A stretch of DNA of 64,000 bases from Ochrobactrum sp. CGA5 (GCF_006345815.1 NZ_VCIG01000001.1:310001-374000), one strand, 5' to 3'. Positions 20,501 through 28,665 are shown, counted from the first letter of the stretch. Notes: generated by a model not told the origin, from the sequence alone. Translations and numbers: made by a program.

Positions 20501-23254
20501 GCGGGCAGTAATGTCGATGTAACGCTTAACGGCGGACCATCGAACAATGAGATTTTCCACGTGGATGGTGGTCTGACTGTCGATGGTACATTGACGATCA
20601 ATCCGAACAGCAATGTGGATGTCGGTGTCTATCGTATTTTTCAGTCCGACAATGGCCTGACCGATAACGGCATGAGCTTGGCTCCGGGCAGCGACCCGGA
20701 TTATGGCTTGCAAGTGGTTCAACAGAGCGGCCAGATCAATCTTGTCAACTCAGGTAGTCGCAGTATGTCCTATTGGGACGGAACAACGCTGGTGGGCGAC
20801 GGAACGGTCCATGGCGGCGATGGGACATGGGATGGGAATACCAGCAACTGGACCCATATGGATGGCACCAACAATTTTCAATGGCCTGACGGTCAGTTCG
20901 CGATCTTTCAAGGCACGGGCGGTACAGTGCAGGTTGCAACAGGCTTCCAACCGAATGTCAGCGGGATGCAGTTCTTCGTTGATGGTTATACGATCAAGGA
21001 TGGCTCAATCACACTTGGTTCCGCGGACAACAGGATCATCGTCGGCGACGGTACTGCGCAAAGCGCCAGCTATGTGGCAACAATCGCTTCAGTGCTTGAC
21101 GGGGCAAACGGGTTCACAAAGTCAGGTTATGGCACGCTCAAACTGACCGGTAACAATACGTATAGCGGTACAACAACGGTGCAAGAGGGGACGCTCGAGC
21201 TAAGTGGCAACGGTGCCCTCAATGCTGGGTCCGAGATCGCGCTTGTCGGTACCCAGTTCGATCACGGACGTCTACTGATCAACAAGGACCAGGATTCTCA
21301 ACTTGCGAACCGTGTCAGTGGCGTCGGCGACGTGACCAAGGACGGCATTGGTGTTGTAACGTTTACCGGGGATAACACGTTCAGCGGTGGCTTGACGGTC
21401 AAGGCAGGTGCGGTAAAGGCCGGCATTGCCAACAATGCCTTCGGTTCAGGCAATGTCTCCATCATGGGTGGCGCCACGCTTGATCTGGCAAGCTTCAACG
21501 AAACAGTTGGCAATCTGATCGGTGACAAGTCAGGCGATGGAAATATCGACCTTGGCTCCGGTACGCTGACGCTCAATCAGAACTTGCACGGCGATTTTTC
21601 CGGTGTGATCACTGGCTCTGGCGGTATCAGCAAGAATGGCGATGGCGATCTGGTGTTCTATGGTCAGAACAATTATTCCGGTACAACAATGGTCAACCAA
21701 GGTGCTCTGGTGCAGGGCGCTGCAGGTGGGCTGTCGGCCAACTCCGTCTATAATGTGGCCGACGGGGCGCAAATTGAACTCGGAGGTTTTACCACCGATA
21801 TGGCAGGGCTTTCAAATGGGGGCGATGTCATATTCGGTGGAACCGGCGGAACAGTGCTGAATGTGCTCGGTGATTATGCCGGCAACGGCGGTACACTGAA
21901 AATGTCAGCGGTCTTGGGCGACGACAATTCGCTGACCGATCGAATGAATGTTAGTGGCAACACAACCGGCAACAGCCGGATCGCCATCACTAACCGTCGG
22001 GGCTTTGGCGGCCAGACGGGCAACGGTATTGAGATTATCTCGGTCGCTGGCAACTCGGATGGTACTTTCACACTCAACGGCGATTACACAACCAAAGACG
22101 GCAAACAGGCAATCATGACTGATTCGGCCTATGCCTATACACTGCAAAAGGGTGGTGCCGACACGCAGAATGACGGCAATTGGTATCTGGTCAGCCAGAA
22201 CGAGAAGTCCAGTTCCGCTCCTGATTCCGACTGCAACAGTACCAATAGCTGTCCAACACCACCATCGGGCCGTTACAGCGCTGCCGCTCCAGTCTATGAA
22301 TCCTATACCGCAACGTTGCAGGCTCTGAACAAACTCCCGACACTGCAGCAGCGCATCGGTGAGCGTTATTTGGGTCGAAACCATCAGACCGAGCTTGGCG
22401 AGACGGAGAGCAAGGCGATCTGGGGTCGTATCGAAGGAGCGCACAACCGCCAAGAAAACGGCTCTACGGCAGGCGATTTACACCAGGACATCAACACGTT
22501 CATCATGCAGGCGGGCGTCGATGGCCAGTTCTATGAGGATGAAAATGGCAAGCTGATTGCCGGTATAACTGGACAATACGGTAATGCCCATTCCAATATT
22601 GACAACCGAACAGGCGACGGTTCGGGCACCATAAACACGCAAGGATGGGGTCTTGGCGCGACGGCCACTTGGTACGGTTCTTCCGGTTTCTATCTCGATG
22701 CGCAGGCCCAGGCCAACTGGTATGATAGTGATCTTGGGGTCGATGCAGTCAATTCTACTCTCAAGAACGGCAACAAGGGGGTTGGCTATGCCATGAGCGT
22801 TGAAGCAGGGCGGCGCTTTGCTATCGACCCGAACTGGTCAATCACGCCACAGGCGCAGCTCATGTGGTCGTCGGTGGATTTCGATAGCTTCAACGATGCC
22901 TATGGCGCTCGTATCTCCAATCGCGATGGTGACAGCCTCTCAGCTCGGCTTGGCCTTGCAGCGAATTACACCAACAGCTTCACCGGCTCAGACGGACGGA
23001 TGGTCAATACATCGGTCTATGGCATAGCCAATCTCTATCAGGAGTTGATGGGTGATGCACGTTTGAACTATGCGGGCACACATATGGCGACCGACAGCGA
23101 TGGCACATGGGGAGGAATTGGCACTGGCGGCACCTATTCATGGGCAGACAATAAATACACCATCTACGGTGAAGGTTCCATCAACACATCACTTAACCAT
23201 TTCGCCGATAGCTATAACATCAAAGGGAATGTCGGTTTCAGGGTGAGATGGTAG
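17504..23254 (+). CDS. Large type V (AIDA-like) autotransporter adhesin
   Basis: Predicted outer-membrane autotransporter, 1916 residues. An extended signal peptide of about 60 residues (charged n-extension, hydrophobic core LALGALVVIPVP, cleavage near AVAQA) is followed by a glycine-rich zone to about residue 540 (many GGAGG and GGNGG runs). Then come at least seven passenger repeats of the type G-x-L-T-K-x-G-x-G-T-L-x-L-T-G-x-N-x-Y-x-G-x-T, which form beta-helical rungs. A C-terminal beta-barrel from about 1630 begins near SKAIWGRIEGA and ends with GFRVRW. Two Cys in SDCNSTNSCP precede the barrel. Poly-G tracts in the gly-rich coding region could cause phase variation. It ends at a strong terminator. 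Cargo role (adhesion, aggregation) is inferred from the family. Confidence 0.93.
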   Translation: MNKFHIEFHFKNLWIKSLKSISFEKTCGCADFRSFLLRTTLYSQLALGALVVIPVPQAVAQAPLHGGDGGLGTWDLSYHFEGAGGGVEQVGGNAKGSVLGRSGTPVMNPGGGGGGAGGAAGGKGLQWQGLPSQGKGGDGGAGGAHGYILDAAGTTYSNSTSLAGSDGMRGEDGAAGTGPGDLFGGSGGGGGAGGFGLVVDQAGSVVNDVGATIAGGAGGAGGNGADELINEPYGGAGGNGGAGGIGIYVRDPDLSITNNGIIRGGEGGAAGAAGKSPAVYGQPLLAPNIGGDPGAGSSAIAIDTTGASPVNSTRSLINGATGEIYGGRGGASASVAGSVTSLIHVDGADGGDGVLLDGGIVNQGIIQGGDGSAAGVGPDATLTDSVTGLPLVFQGANGGSGGDGIDSYNWDSTKTTNNSGTVKGGQGGAGGDVAAPSATNSGNGGNGGGGLIIRNSGRPGTQTLINTGTIIGGDGGAGGHVANTDQTNGSGGNGGNGLYIFGNLINSGTIRAGTGGAAGSGMAGKDGYAVDMWGDGSILEIRSGSNIVGTVVANSKNNVFALGGDQDATFSGTLSTTFDHASDYQGFKIFRKSGASTWTLAASYNNDWQIRGGILEVGDKGAIADTSTIDTGLANDKGYLAFNRSDTVTFGGTITGTGGFKQRGAGVVTLTGSNDYTGDTVVANGTLSVASEGAIGTGGLVLSGGYLQITGTDYTATGKSVTISSQKTGFDIADSSNSFTVSQDISGSGELTKKGAGTLVLTGTKSYTGGTVIEAGDLWLGDGTTDGSIAGDISIASQSKLYVKNTSAYTLGSDISGDGGIVQDGSAVLTLTGNNKYKGGTLLNSGTVSVQQEENLGDAAGDLNFSGGTLQITGTDFNGTDRTINWGAQGGQFDIADAGNSFTLANEFTGSGGLTKSGKGTLVLTGDSSSFAGLTNINAGSLRMHGGSLGDGTGTVNVAKDASLGGYGTIGGTTNVASGGTLFGRSGQVLNFSGDLTLNAGSNVDVTLNGGPSNNEIFHVDGGLTVDGTLTINPNSNVDVGVYRIFQSDNGLTDNGMSLAPGSDPDYGLQVVQQSGQINLVNSGSRSMSYWDGTTLVGDGTVHGGDGTWDGNTSNWTHMDGTNNFQWPDGQFAIFQGTGGTVQVATGFQPNVSGMQFFVDGYTIKDGSITLGSADNRIIVGDGTAQSASYVATIASVLDGANGFTKSGYGTLKLTGNNTYSGTTTVQEGTLELSGNGALNAGSEIALVGTQFDHGRLLINKDQDSQLANRVSGVGDVTKDGIGVVTFTGDNTFSGGLTVKAGAVKAGIANNAFGSGNVSIMGGATLDLASFNETVGNLIGDKSGDGNIDLGSGTLTLNQNLHGDFSGVITGSGGISKNGDGDLVFYGQNNYSGTTMVNQGALVQGAAGGLSANSVYNVADGAQIELGGFTTDMAGLSNGGDVIFGGTGGTVLNVLGDYAGNGGTLKMSAVLGDDNSLTDRMNVSGNTTGNSRIAITNRRGFGGQTGNGIEIISVAGNSDGTFTLNGDYTTKDGKQAIMTDSAYAYTLQKGGADTQNDGNWYLVSQNEKSSSAPDSDCNSTNSCPTPPSGRYSAAAPVYESYTATLQALNKLPTLQQRIGERYLGRNHQTELGETESKAIWGRIEGAHNRQENGSTAGDLHQDINTFIMQAGVDGQFYEDENGKLIAGITGQYGNAHSNIDNRTGDGSGTINTQGWGLGATATWYGSSGFYLDAQAQANWYDSDLGVDAVNSTLKNGNKGVGYAMSVEAGRRFAIDPNWSITPQAQLMWSSVDFDSFNDAYGARISNRDGDSLSARLGLAANYTNSFTGSDGRMVNTSVYGIANLYQELMGDARLNYAGTHMATDSDGTWGGIGTGGTYSWADNKYTIYGEGSINTSLNHFADSYNIKGNVGFRVRW

Positions 23255-23282
23255 TTTTCGACCATACCCTTTCGTAAACTTG

Positions 23283-23312
23283 AGCTCCCGGTCAACCGCC
23301 GGGAGCTTTTTC
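23283..23312 (+). terminator. Rho-independent terminator of the autotransporter gene
   Basis: AGCTCCCGG and CCGGGAGCT form a nine-pair GC-rich stem with a seven-base loop, followed by TTTTC, 28 bases after the stop codon. Confidence 0.9.
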
Positions 23313-23414
23313 ATTGTACCCTTTCGACCCCATGGTGGACGGCTGATTGGCCGATTATGCTGCCGACATTGATAGGAAGTTTGAAACATAACTTGGAGTG
23401 ACAATGTTACTCCG

Positions 23415-23427
23415 AATTTAAAAGCAA
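23415..23427 (+). promoter_or_regulatory. Candidate Ada-binding box upstream of ada
   Basis: AAT, six bases, GCAA (within GAATTTAAAAGCAAG) reproduces the A-box/B-box arrangement described for methylated Ada in E. coli. It lies 68 bases before the ada start, suggesting self-induction by alkylation damage. Match seen; role inferred. Confidence 0.6.
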
Positions 23428-23495
23428 GCAGCGGAGTGTAGCTTCGACGCGTTGGCATTAGCCTTCCTTCATGCTCATATTGAAGGAACACAGAC

Positions 23496-24581
23496 ATGAA
23501 CCTTATGACCATGAAAACCTACGACCCTGATGAAAATCGCTGGCAGAAGGTGCTTGACCGCGACAAGGCGTCGGACGGTACATTTGTCTATGCGGTACGC
23601 ACTACGGGCGTTTATTGTCGCCCATCGTGCCCGTCTCGGCGCGGAAAGCGCGAAAATGTTCAGTTTTTCGATCGCTGCGAGGACGCGGAACATGCTGGCT
23701 TCCGGCCATGCATGCGCTGTAAACCGCATCTCTCTGAGACCTTGGCGACACAGAACAGCACCCGCTACGCCGACATGGTCGCGAGGGCTTGCCGCTACAT
23801 TGAGACGGCGGACGAAGTGCCTTCCCTTGAAGAAATAGCGTCTTCCGTGAAGGCAAGCCCTGCTCATTTTCATCGTGTATTCAAGGCGTTCACGGGGCTA
23901 ACTCCGAAAGCCTACGCCGATGCGCATCGCGCAAAGAAAATGCGGGCAGCGCTTGATGCCCCGGAAATCCGTGTAACGGATGCCATCTATGATGCCGGTT
24001 ACAATTCCAGCAGCCGCTTTTACGAAGCTTCGGGCGGGATTTTGGGAATGTCTCCAAAGGCTTACAGGCAGGGTGGCCGGAACGCGGATATCCGTTTCGC
24101 CATCGGTCAGTCCACGCTCGGTGCCGTGCTGGTGGCTGCAAGCGACAAAGGCGTTTGCGCCATATGGATGGGTGACGATCCGGAAGAACTGATCCGCGAT
24201 CTGGAGAAGCGGTTTCCTCAAGCCAATCTCATCGGTGCGGATCGTGCGTTTGAGGACCTAGTGGCCGAAGTGGTGGGGTTCGTCGAAGCGCCAGGTATCG
24301 GCCTCAGCCTTCCGCTCGATCTGCAAGGAACCGCGTTTCAGCAACGGGTCTGGCAAGCTTTGCGTGAGATTCCTGCCGGAAAAACAGTAAGTTATACTGA
24401 AATTGCCGAACGTATCGGCGCCCCGAAATCGGTACGAGCCGTGGCGCAGGCCTGCGCGGCCAACAAGATCGCTGTCGCGGTCCCGTGCCATAGGGTGGTG
24501 CGCAATGATGGCGGCATCTCCGGCTATCGCTGGGGCGTCGAGCGTAAGCGCGATCTCCTGAAACGGGAGAGCCAGGGATGA
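23496..24581 (+). CDS. ada: Bifunctional Ada: transcriptional regulator / O6-methylguanine-DNA methyltransferase
   Basis: Sensor, regulator and repair enzyme of the adaptive response to DNA alkylation. 361 residues. The N-terminal zinc domain has the four Cys in GVYCRPSCPSR and CMRC; Cys in YCRPSC is the phosphotriester acceptor. Next is an AraC-type helix-turn-helix region (SLEEIASSVKASPAHFHRVFK), then the methyltransferase domain with the active-site PCHRV. AAGGA is seven bases before the ATG. Its stop overlaps the start of the next gene (ATGA), making an operon with a 2OG-Fe oxygenase, analogous in logic to ada-alkB. Confidence 0.97.
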   Translation: MNLMTMKTYDPDENRWQKVLDRDKASDGTFVYAVRTTGVYCRPSCPSRRGKRENVQFFDRCEDAEHAGFRPCMRCKPHLSETLATQNSTRYADMVARACRYIETADEVPSLEEIASSVKASPAHFHRVFKAFTGLTPKAYADAHRAKKMRAALDAPEIRVTDAIYDAGYNSSSRFYEASGGILGMSPKAYRQGGRNADIRFAIGQSTLGAVLVAASDKGVCAIWMGDDPEELIRDLEKRFPQANLIGADRAFEDLVAEVVGFVEAPGIGLSLPLDLQGTAFQQRVWQALREIPAGKTVSYTEIAERIGAPKSVRAVAQACAANKIAVAVPCHRVVRNDGGISGYRWGVERKRDLLKRESQG

Positions 24582-25300
24582 ACAGAAACGAACTCCCGCA
24601 GGCGGGAAACATCCTTGCTTATGACTGGCACAAAATTGGCGCCGAACTGGATGAGTTCGGTGCCACAATCCTCAGAGACATAATTTCGCCGCAAGAATGC
24701 CGCGAATTGGCCGCTGGCTACTACAATTTAGCCGCATTTCGAACCGTTATTTCGATGCGAAAACACGGTTTTGGGCGCGGAGAATACAAATATTACGCCA
24801 ATCCCATTCCTGCCTTAATTTGGAATCTGCGACAGAAGCTCTATCCGCAGCTAGCGCCCATCGCCAATCGATGGAGCGAAAGAATGGGATCGGATGTTCG
24901 TTATCCTCCGACCCATGACGAGTTCCTGGACCGTTGTCATGCGGCAGGGCAGACCCGTCCGACGCCGCTCATCCTGCAATATGTCGAGGGTGACTATAAT
25001 TGCCTGCATCAGGATATTTACGGCGACATCGCATTTCCCTTGCAGGTGGCGATTTTGCTTTCCGAGCCGGAGAAGGATTTCACCGGTGGGGAGTTCATTC
25101 TGACCGAGCAGCGCCCGCGTATGCAAAGCCGGGCGGAGGTTGTGCCGCTTCGGCAGGGTGATGGGGTGGTTTTCGCGGTCAACGACCGTCCGATGAAGGG
25201 CACGCGAGGCGATTATCGTGTCAGGATGCGGCACGGCGTCAGCCGCATACGGTCCGGCCAGCGCCATACGCTGGGCATAATCTTTCACGATTCCAGATAG
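24578..25300 (+). CDS. 2-oxoglutarate/Fe(II)-dependent oxygenase, Ada-linked
   Basis: 240 residues. The iron ligands are visible as HQDIYG (HxD) and the distal His in RVRMRHGVSRI; the 2-oxoglutarate-binding Arg is probably in RSGQRHTLGIIFH. Conserved YVEGDYNCLHQD and FTGGEF segments are typical of prolyl-4-hydroxylase-like 2OG oxygenases rather than of canonical AlkB. Translational coupling to ada strongly suggests a role in alkylation damage, with DNA, RNA or protein as substrate. That role is inference from context. Confidence 0.85.
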   Translation: MNRNELPQAGNILAYDWHKIGAELDEFGATILRDIISPQECRELAAGYYNLAAFRTVISMRKHGFGRGEYKYYANPIPALIWNLRQKLYPQLAPIANRWSERMGSDVRYPPTHDEFLDRCHAAGQTRPTPLILQYVEGDYNCLHQDIYGDIAFPLQVAILLSEPEKDFTGGEFILTEQRPRMQSRAEVVPLRQGDGVVFAVNDRPMKGTRGDYRVRMRHGVSRIRSGQRHTLGIIFHDSR

Positions 25301-25306
25301 AGGTTG

Positions 25307-25361
25307 TAACCGACCTTTCGATGGCCTTTGATCGCGGCAAAGCGATCAAAGGAGTCGGTTA
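25307..25361. repeat. Nested inverted repeat covering the RBS and start of the ArsC-like gene
   Basis: The outer arms TAACCGAC (25307-25314) and GTCGGTTA (25354-25361) enclose perfect inner arms CCTTTGATCGC (25325-25335) and GCGATCAAAGG (25342-25352). The Shine-Dalgarno AAAGGAG and the A of the ATG are inside the 3' arms, so an RNA fold would block initiation. There is no T run, so it is not a simple terminator. Confidence 0.7.
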
Positions 25362-25711
25362 TGAGCGTGACCATCTACGGTATCAAAAACTGCGACACGA
25401 TGAAGAAGGCCCGTACCTGGCTTGAAGACCATGGCATCGACTACGCATTTCACGATTACAAGAAGGAAGGGCTGGACGGGGAAACGCTCGACCGTTTCCT
25501 GAAGGACATTCCGTGGGAACAATTGCTCAATCGGGCCGGAACGACGTTTCGCAAACTGCCCGATGAAGAACGCCAGAACGTCGACGCCGCCAAGGCGCGG
25601 GCAATGATGCTGGCACAACCTTCCATGGTCAAGCGTCCGGTTCTCGATTGGGATGGCAAACTGACGGTTGGTTTCAAGCCAGACCAGTACGAAAACTTCT
25701 TCAAGTCTTGA
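25361..25711 (+). CDS. ArsC/Spx-family reductase-like protein (YffB type)
   Basis: Small thioredoxin-fold protein, 116 residues, typical length. CxxM-type N-terminal site in YGIKNCDTMKKARTWL (a single Cys), then KEGLDGETL, and the family's RPVLDWDGKLTVGFKP ending. Such YffB-like proteins are distinct from genuine arsenate reductases and have uncertain, possibly glutathione-linked, roles. ATG at 25361 is chosen for its AAAGGAG; the longer in-frame start lies inside the inverted repeat. Confidence 0.9.
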   Translation: MSVTIYGIKNCDTMKKARTWLEDHGIDYAFHDYKKEGLDGETLDRFLKDIPWEQLLNRAGTTFRKLPDEERQNVDAAKARAMMLAQPSMVKRPVLDWDGKLTVGFKPDQYENFFKS

Positions 25712-25761
25712 GGCGGGAAAACGCTGCTATAGATAGCTCCGTTAACCAGAGGGAGAAATCG

Positions 25762-26805
25762 ATGCGGCAGCGCGCGAATAAGGTCATTCAGCAATGGTCT
25801 GCGAGCTGGCGCGATTCCCTGATCGCTTCCTTCGCAGGCGGCATCGCCTGGCTGATCTGCCAGTTGCTTCTGGGGCAGCCGAAACCTGTCTTTGCGATGG
25901 TGACGGCCGTGATTTGCCTGGCGCCGAACCTGCCCAATCACGGCAAGCAGGCGATAGGGGTGATGGTTGGCGTCACGACAGGCGTGTTGGTGGGGGAATT
26001 TTCGCTGCTGTTCCCGGAAACGGTTCCTGTCTTTCACACAAGCATAGTGACCTTTGTTGCCATGGTTCTGGCGACCTCTTTCGGCATGGCCCCTGCAATT
26101 GCTATCCAGTCTGGCGTATCGGCGATTCTGGTTCTGGCTATGGGGCCGCAGGTCGCCGGGGTAACGCGGCTGGTCGATGTTCTGGTAGGCGCGGGGGTAG
26201 GCCTGCTGTTCAGCCAGATATTGATGACGCCGAACCCCCTTCTTCTGATCGACGGGGCCGCCCGGGGGCTGCTCGATCGTCTCGCAAAAGGCCTGAAACA
26301 ATCGGCTGTCGCACTCGAAAAACAGGACCCGGTGCGGGCTCAAAACGCCATCAACCAGTTCACATCCGCGCACCGAGCGGTGATCGCTTTGGGCGACGGC
26401 ATCGCACTGGCGCGCAGCAACGCACGCTGGTCGTTGCGCGGGCGGCTGGTGGCGCGTGAAGTGACGGAAATGGCGGGCCGATATGACCGCCGCGGCATCC
26501 GCCTTTACGCTTCGGCGCTGCTGTTCGGTGAAGCATTGGGCAATGCGTTGCGAAAGAAGGAAGCACCGCCGCCGCCCTGGCTGATGGAAGCCTTGCAGGT
26601 GGTCATCACCAACTGCGAACTGGAGGACGGGCAGGAACCACGCCGAATCCCACCCCTTCCAAATGATATTCCATTCGGCTGGCGGGATTGTGCGCACCGG
26701 CTATTGTCTGTTCAGGATACGCTGCTGCACTTCCTGCATTCAGATATTCCAGACAGTGTTCCAGTACCCGAACGGCAACAAAAGCCGGATGAAGCTGCGG
26801 CTTGA
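25762..26805 (+). CDS. FUSC-family inner-membrane protein (aromatic acid exporter-like)
   Basis: 347 residues. Six hydrophobic segments lie in the N-terminal half (about residues 20-165), including AMVTAVICLAPN and LVDVLVGAGVGLLFSQI, followed by a mostly helical cytoplasmic domain, as in the FUSC/ArAE proteins related to AaeB and YccS. The N-terminal half alone corresponds to one such membrane domain. AGAGGGAG precedes the ATG at 25762. It starts 50 bases after the ArsC-like gene and may be cotranscribed with it. Substrate unknown. Confidence 0.82.
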   Translation: MRQRANKVIQQWSASWRDSLIASFAGGIAWLICQLLLGQPKPVFAMVTAVICLAPNLPNHGKQAIGVMVGVTTGVLVGEFSLLFPETVPVFHTSIVTFVAMVLATSFGMAPAIAIQSGVSAILVLAMGPQVAGVTRLVDVLVGAGVGLLFSQILMTPNPLLLIDGAARGLLDRLAKGLKQSAVALEKQDPVRAQNAINQFTSAHRAVIALGDGIALARSNARWSLRGRLVAREVTEMAGRYDRRGIRLYASALLFGEALGNALRKKEAPPPPWLMEALQVVITNCELEDGQEPRRIPPLPNDIPFGWRDCAHRLLSVQDTLLHFLHSDIPDSVPVPERQQKPDEAAA

Positions 26806-26811
26806 GGGCTT

Positions 26812-27591
26812 TCAGAGAAGCAACCGCACATGGTGTGCCAACTCATCCGCCGCCTGCCGTGCGAGCTTGGGACGGTTCTGCCAGTCGTCAACAGCGGCAC
26901 CACAATAGGCAGCTTGTCCAAGTGCAAGGGCAGCGGCAGTTTCGGATGAAACCAGCGGCGATGCCCAATCGGCGGCTGCATCTTTCGGCGTAAACTTTCC
27001 AGTTTCGAGTGTATACCACATGCGTGCAAGCGTCAGCAGCACATTGCGCTCGTCACCCTGAATATTGCCAAGAAGGCCGGGCAAGGCGTCAGCAATTGCC
27101 CGTCGCACCTCGTCACGTGACACTGGCGGCAGAAGCTGTGCTCTTTCAGGCCCCAGAAGGCTTATGGCTTCCTGACCCGCTTGCGCGAGCACCAATGTGT
27201 ACTCGGGGTCGGTGTGCTGTTGCGGTACGGTCCCTGTCTCGAATTCATTGCGCAACCATTCTCCATAAATGAATGCACAGCACGCGGGATAGCTGAGTGC
27301 GGCGAGATCCTGCGTTAAAAAGATCATCACTTCCAGACATCTGGGCGTGCCAGGCTTGGCCGGATGCCGACCTGATATCCGCATGAGCTTGTCGATGAGA
27401 CGCGCGCCGGTTTCCGGTGTGAGAGGCTGGTTGCAGATCACGAGCAAATCGACATCGCTATCGGGGCGAAGTCCGCCATTTACAGCAGAGCCGTGCAGGT
27501 AGGCCGCCTGCAATGACTGCCCCAGACAATCCCGCAGAACGGCCAGAGCCAGTATGGCTTCATCGGGGATTTTTACGTGACTTCTATCCAT
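26812..27591 (-). CDS. AadA-like aminoglycoside nucleotidyltransferase
   Basis: 259 residues. The nucleotidyltransferase signature with catalytic acids is clear in YLHGSAVNGGLRPDSDVDLLV, followed by the C-terminal helical domain of ANT(3'')/ANT(9)-type enzymes (SLLGPERAQLL, LTLARMWYTLETGKFTPKDAAADW). This family adenylylates streptomycin/spectinomycin; here it appears chromosomal and is not in an integron. The ATG at 27591 is preferred since the long N-terminal extension of the open frame has no family resemblance. It converges on the FUSC gene with six bases between stops. Actual resistance cannot be asserted. Confidence 0.87.
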   Translation of the reverse strand: MDRSHVKIPDEAILALAVLRDCLGQSLQAAYLHGSAVNGGLRPDSDVDLLVICNQPLTPETGARLIDKLMRISGRHPAKPGTPRCLEVMIFLTQDLAALSYPACCAFIYGEWLRNEFETGTVPQQHTDPEYTLVLAQAGQEAISLLGPERAQLLPPVSRDEVRRAIADALPGLLGNIQGDERNVLLTLARMWYTLETGKFTPKDAAADWASPLVSSETAAALALGQAAYCGAAVDDWQNRPKLARQAADELAHHVRLLL

Positions 27592-27656
27592 CCTTCGTTG
27601 ATACCCACCTTGGCCGACATATACAACGATTGCCGAAGACAGAATGTCTTCACTTG

Positions 27657-28265
27657 TCACGCTTCGGCGACTTCCCGCCGTTCCAGAATGCGGTCGATCA
27701 GTCCCCATTCAAGCCCTGCTTCCGGGGTCATGAAATTATCACGGTCGAGGGCGCGTTCCACCTCATCATAGGTGCGTCCGCAATGTTCGGCATAAAGACG
27801 TGTCATCAGCCGCTTGGTTCGCTGGGCTTCCTCAGCGTGGATAAATATATCCGACGCCTGTCCCTGAAAACCACCGGATGGCTGGTGAACAAGCAGGTTT
27901 GCATTGGGAAGGGCAGCGCGATGACCTGGTTCTCCCGCCATCAGCAGGAAGGAGCCCATCGAGCGGGCCGTCCCCATGCAAAGCGTGTGTACCGGCGCAC
28001 GGACATAACGCATCGTGTCGTAGATCGCGAGGCCGCTGGTCACAACCCCGCCCGGCGAGTTAATATAGAGATTGATAGGCTGCCTGGAGTTTTCCGCTTC
28101 CAGAAACAGCAATTGCGCGCAGATTAGAGCGGACACAGTGTCATTCACTTCACCGTTGAGAAAGATGATCCTTTCGCGCAACAGACGCGAATAGATATCG
28201 AAGGATCTCTCACCACGGCTCGACTGTTCCACGACCATAGGGACGAGCTGCATCGTTTCGCGCAT
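27657..28265 (-). CDS. clpP: ClpP-family serine protease (ClpP paralogue)
   Basis: Proteolytic subunit of a Clp-type protease, 202 residues. Catalytic Ser in [17 protein letters not shown] and His in LLVHQPSGG are present, and the third acid is probably in [20 protein letters not shown] of standard ClpP is replaced by GTARSMG, and no clpX or tig gene is nearby, so this is a second copy and not the housekeeping clpP-clpX locus. GAGGAG is six bases upstream of the ATG. Which unfoldase it serves is unknown. Confidence 0.92.
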   Translation of the reverse strand: MRETMQLVPMVVEQSSRGERSFDIYSRLLRERIIFLNGEVNDTVSALICAQLLFLEAENSRQPINLYINSPGGVVTSGLAIYDTMRYVRAPVHTLCMGTARSMGSFLLMAGEPGHRAALPNANLLVHQPSGGFQGQASDIFIHAEEAQRTKRLMTRLYAEHCGRTYDEVERALDRDNFMTPEAGLEWGLIDRILERREVAEA

Positions 28266-28305
28266 CGCGAACTCCTCTCTTTCAGAAACTCCGGGAAAAG
28301 ATAGT

Positions 28306-28665
28306 TTAGGCGGCGCGCATCATTGGCACCCGGTTGCTGTTGGCGGCAGCCGCAACAGTGCGCTTTAGCCGAACGTCGTTCAGTTCGTGGATGATGCGCA
28401 GAAAGGTGCCGCCGGAATCGCCCGGCACAATGCGGAATGTAACCATGCTTTCCAGAAAGGGCGGCTCGCTTTCCCGCATCCGGTAGCTGATCTCCTCGCC
28501 GGGCTTGCAGGATGCAGGCTCCTGATCAGCCAGTGCTTCGGACGGGAGCCAGTTTTCGCGAAACTCAGGAATGCTGATTGCACGCCACACTTTCTGCGGA
28601 GCGGCATCCAGCTCATATTCAAGCTCAATGCCTTTCTCGCGTGGTTCTTCCCGCTGGTCGGTCAT
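28306..28665 (-). CDS. SRPBCC/AHSA1-domain protein
   Basis: 119 residues with the start-like fold pattern of AHSA1 proteins ([27 protein letters not shown], then [11 protein letters not shown]). Its ATG overlaps the ArsR-type regulator's stop by four bases. ArsR-SRPBCC pairs are very common; the hydrophobic-ligand-binding protein is the usual co-regulated effector. Ligand unknown. Confidence 0.85.
   Translation of the reverse strand: MTDQREEPREKGIELEYELDAAPQKVWRAISIPEFRENWLPSEALADQEPASCKPGEEISYRMRESEPPFLESMVTFRIVPGDSGGTFLRIIHELNDVRLKRTVAAAANSNRVPMMRAA

Noticed and set aside
25327-25351. Second FNR-like site (TTGAT ... ATCAA)
   Set aside because: The half-sites are separated by 15 rather than 4 bases and belong to the larger inverted repeat.
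25456-26697. Minus-strand open frame antisense to the ArsC-like and FUSC genes
   Set aside because: Spans two well-supported plus-strand genes and has low-complexity composition.
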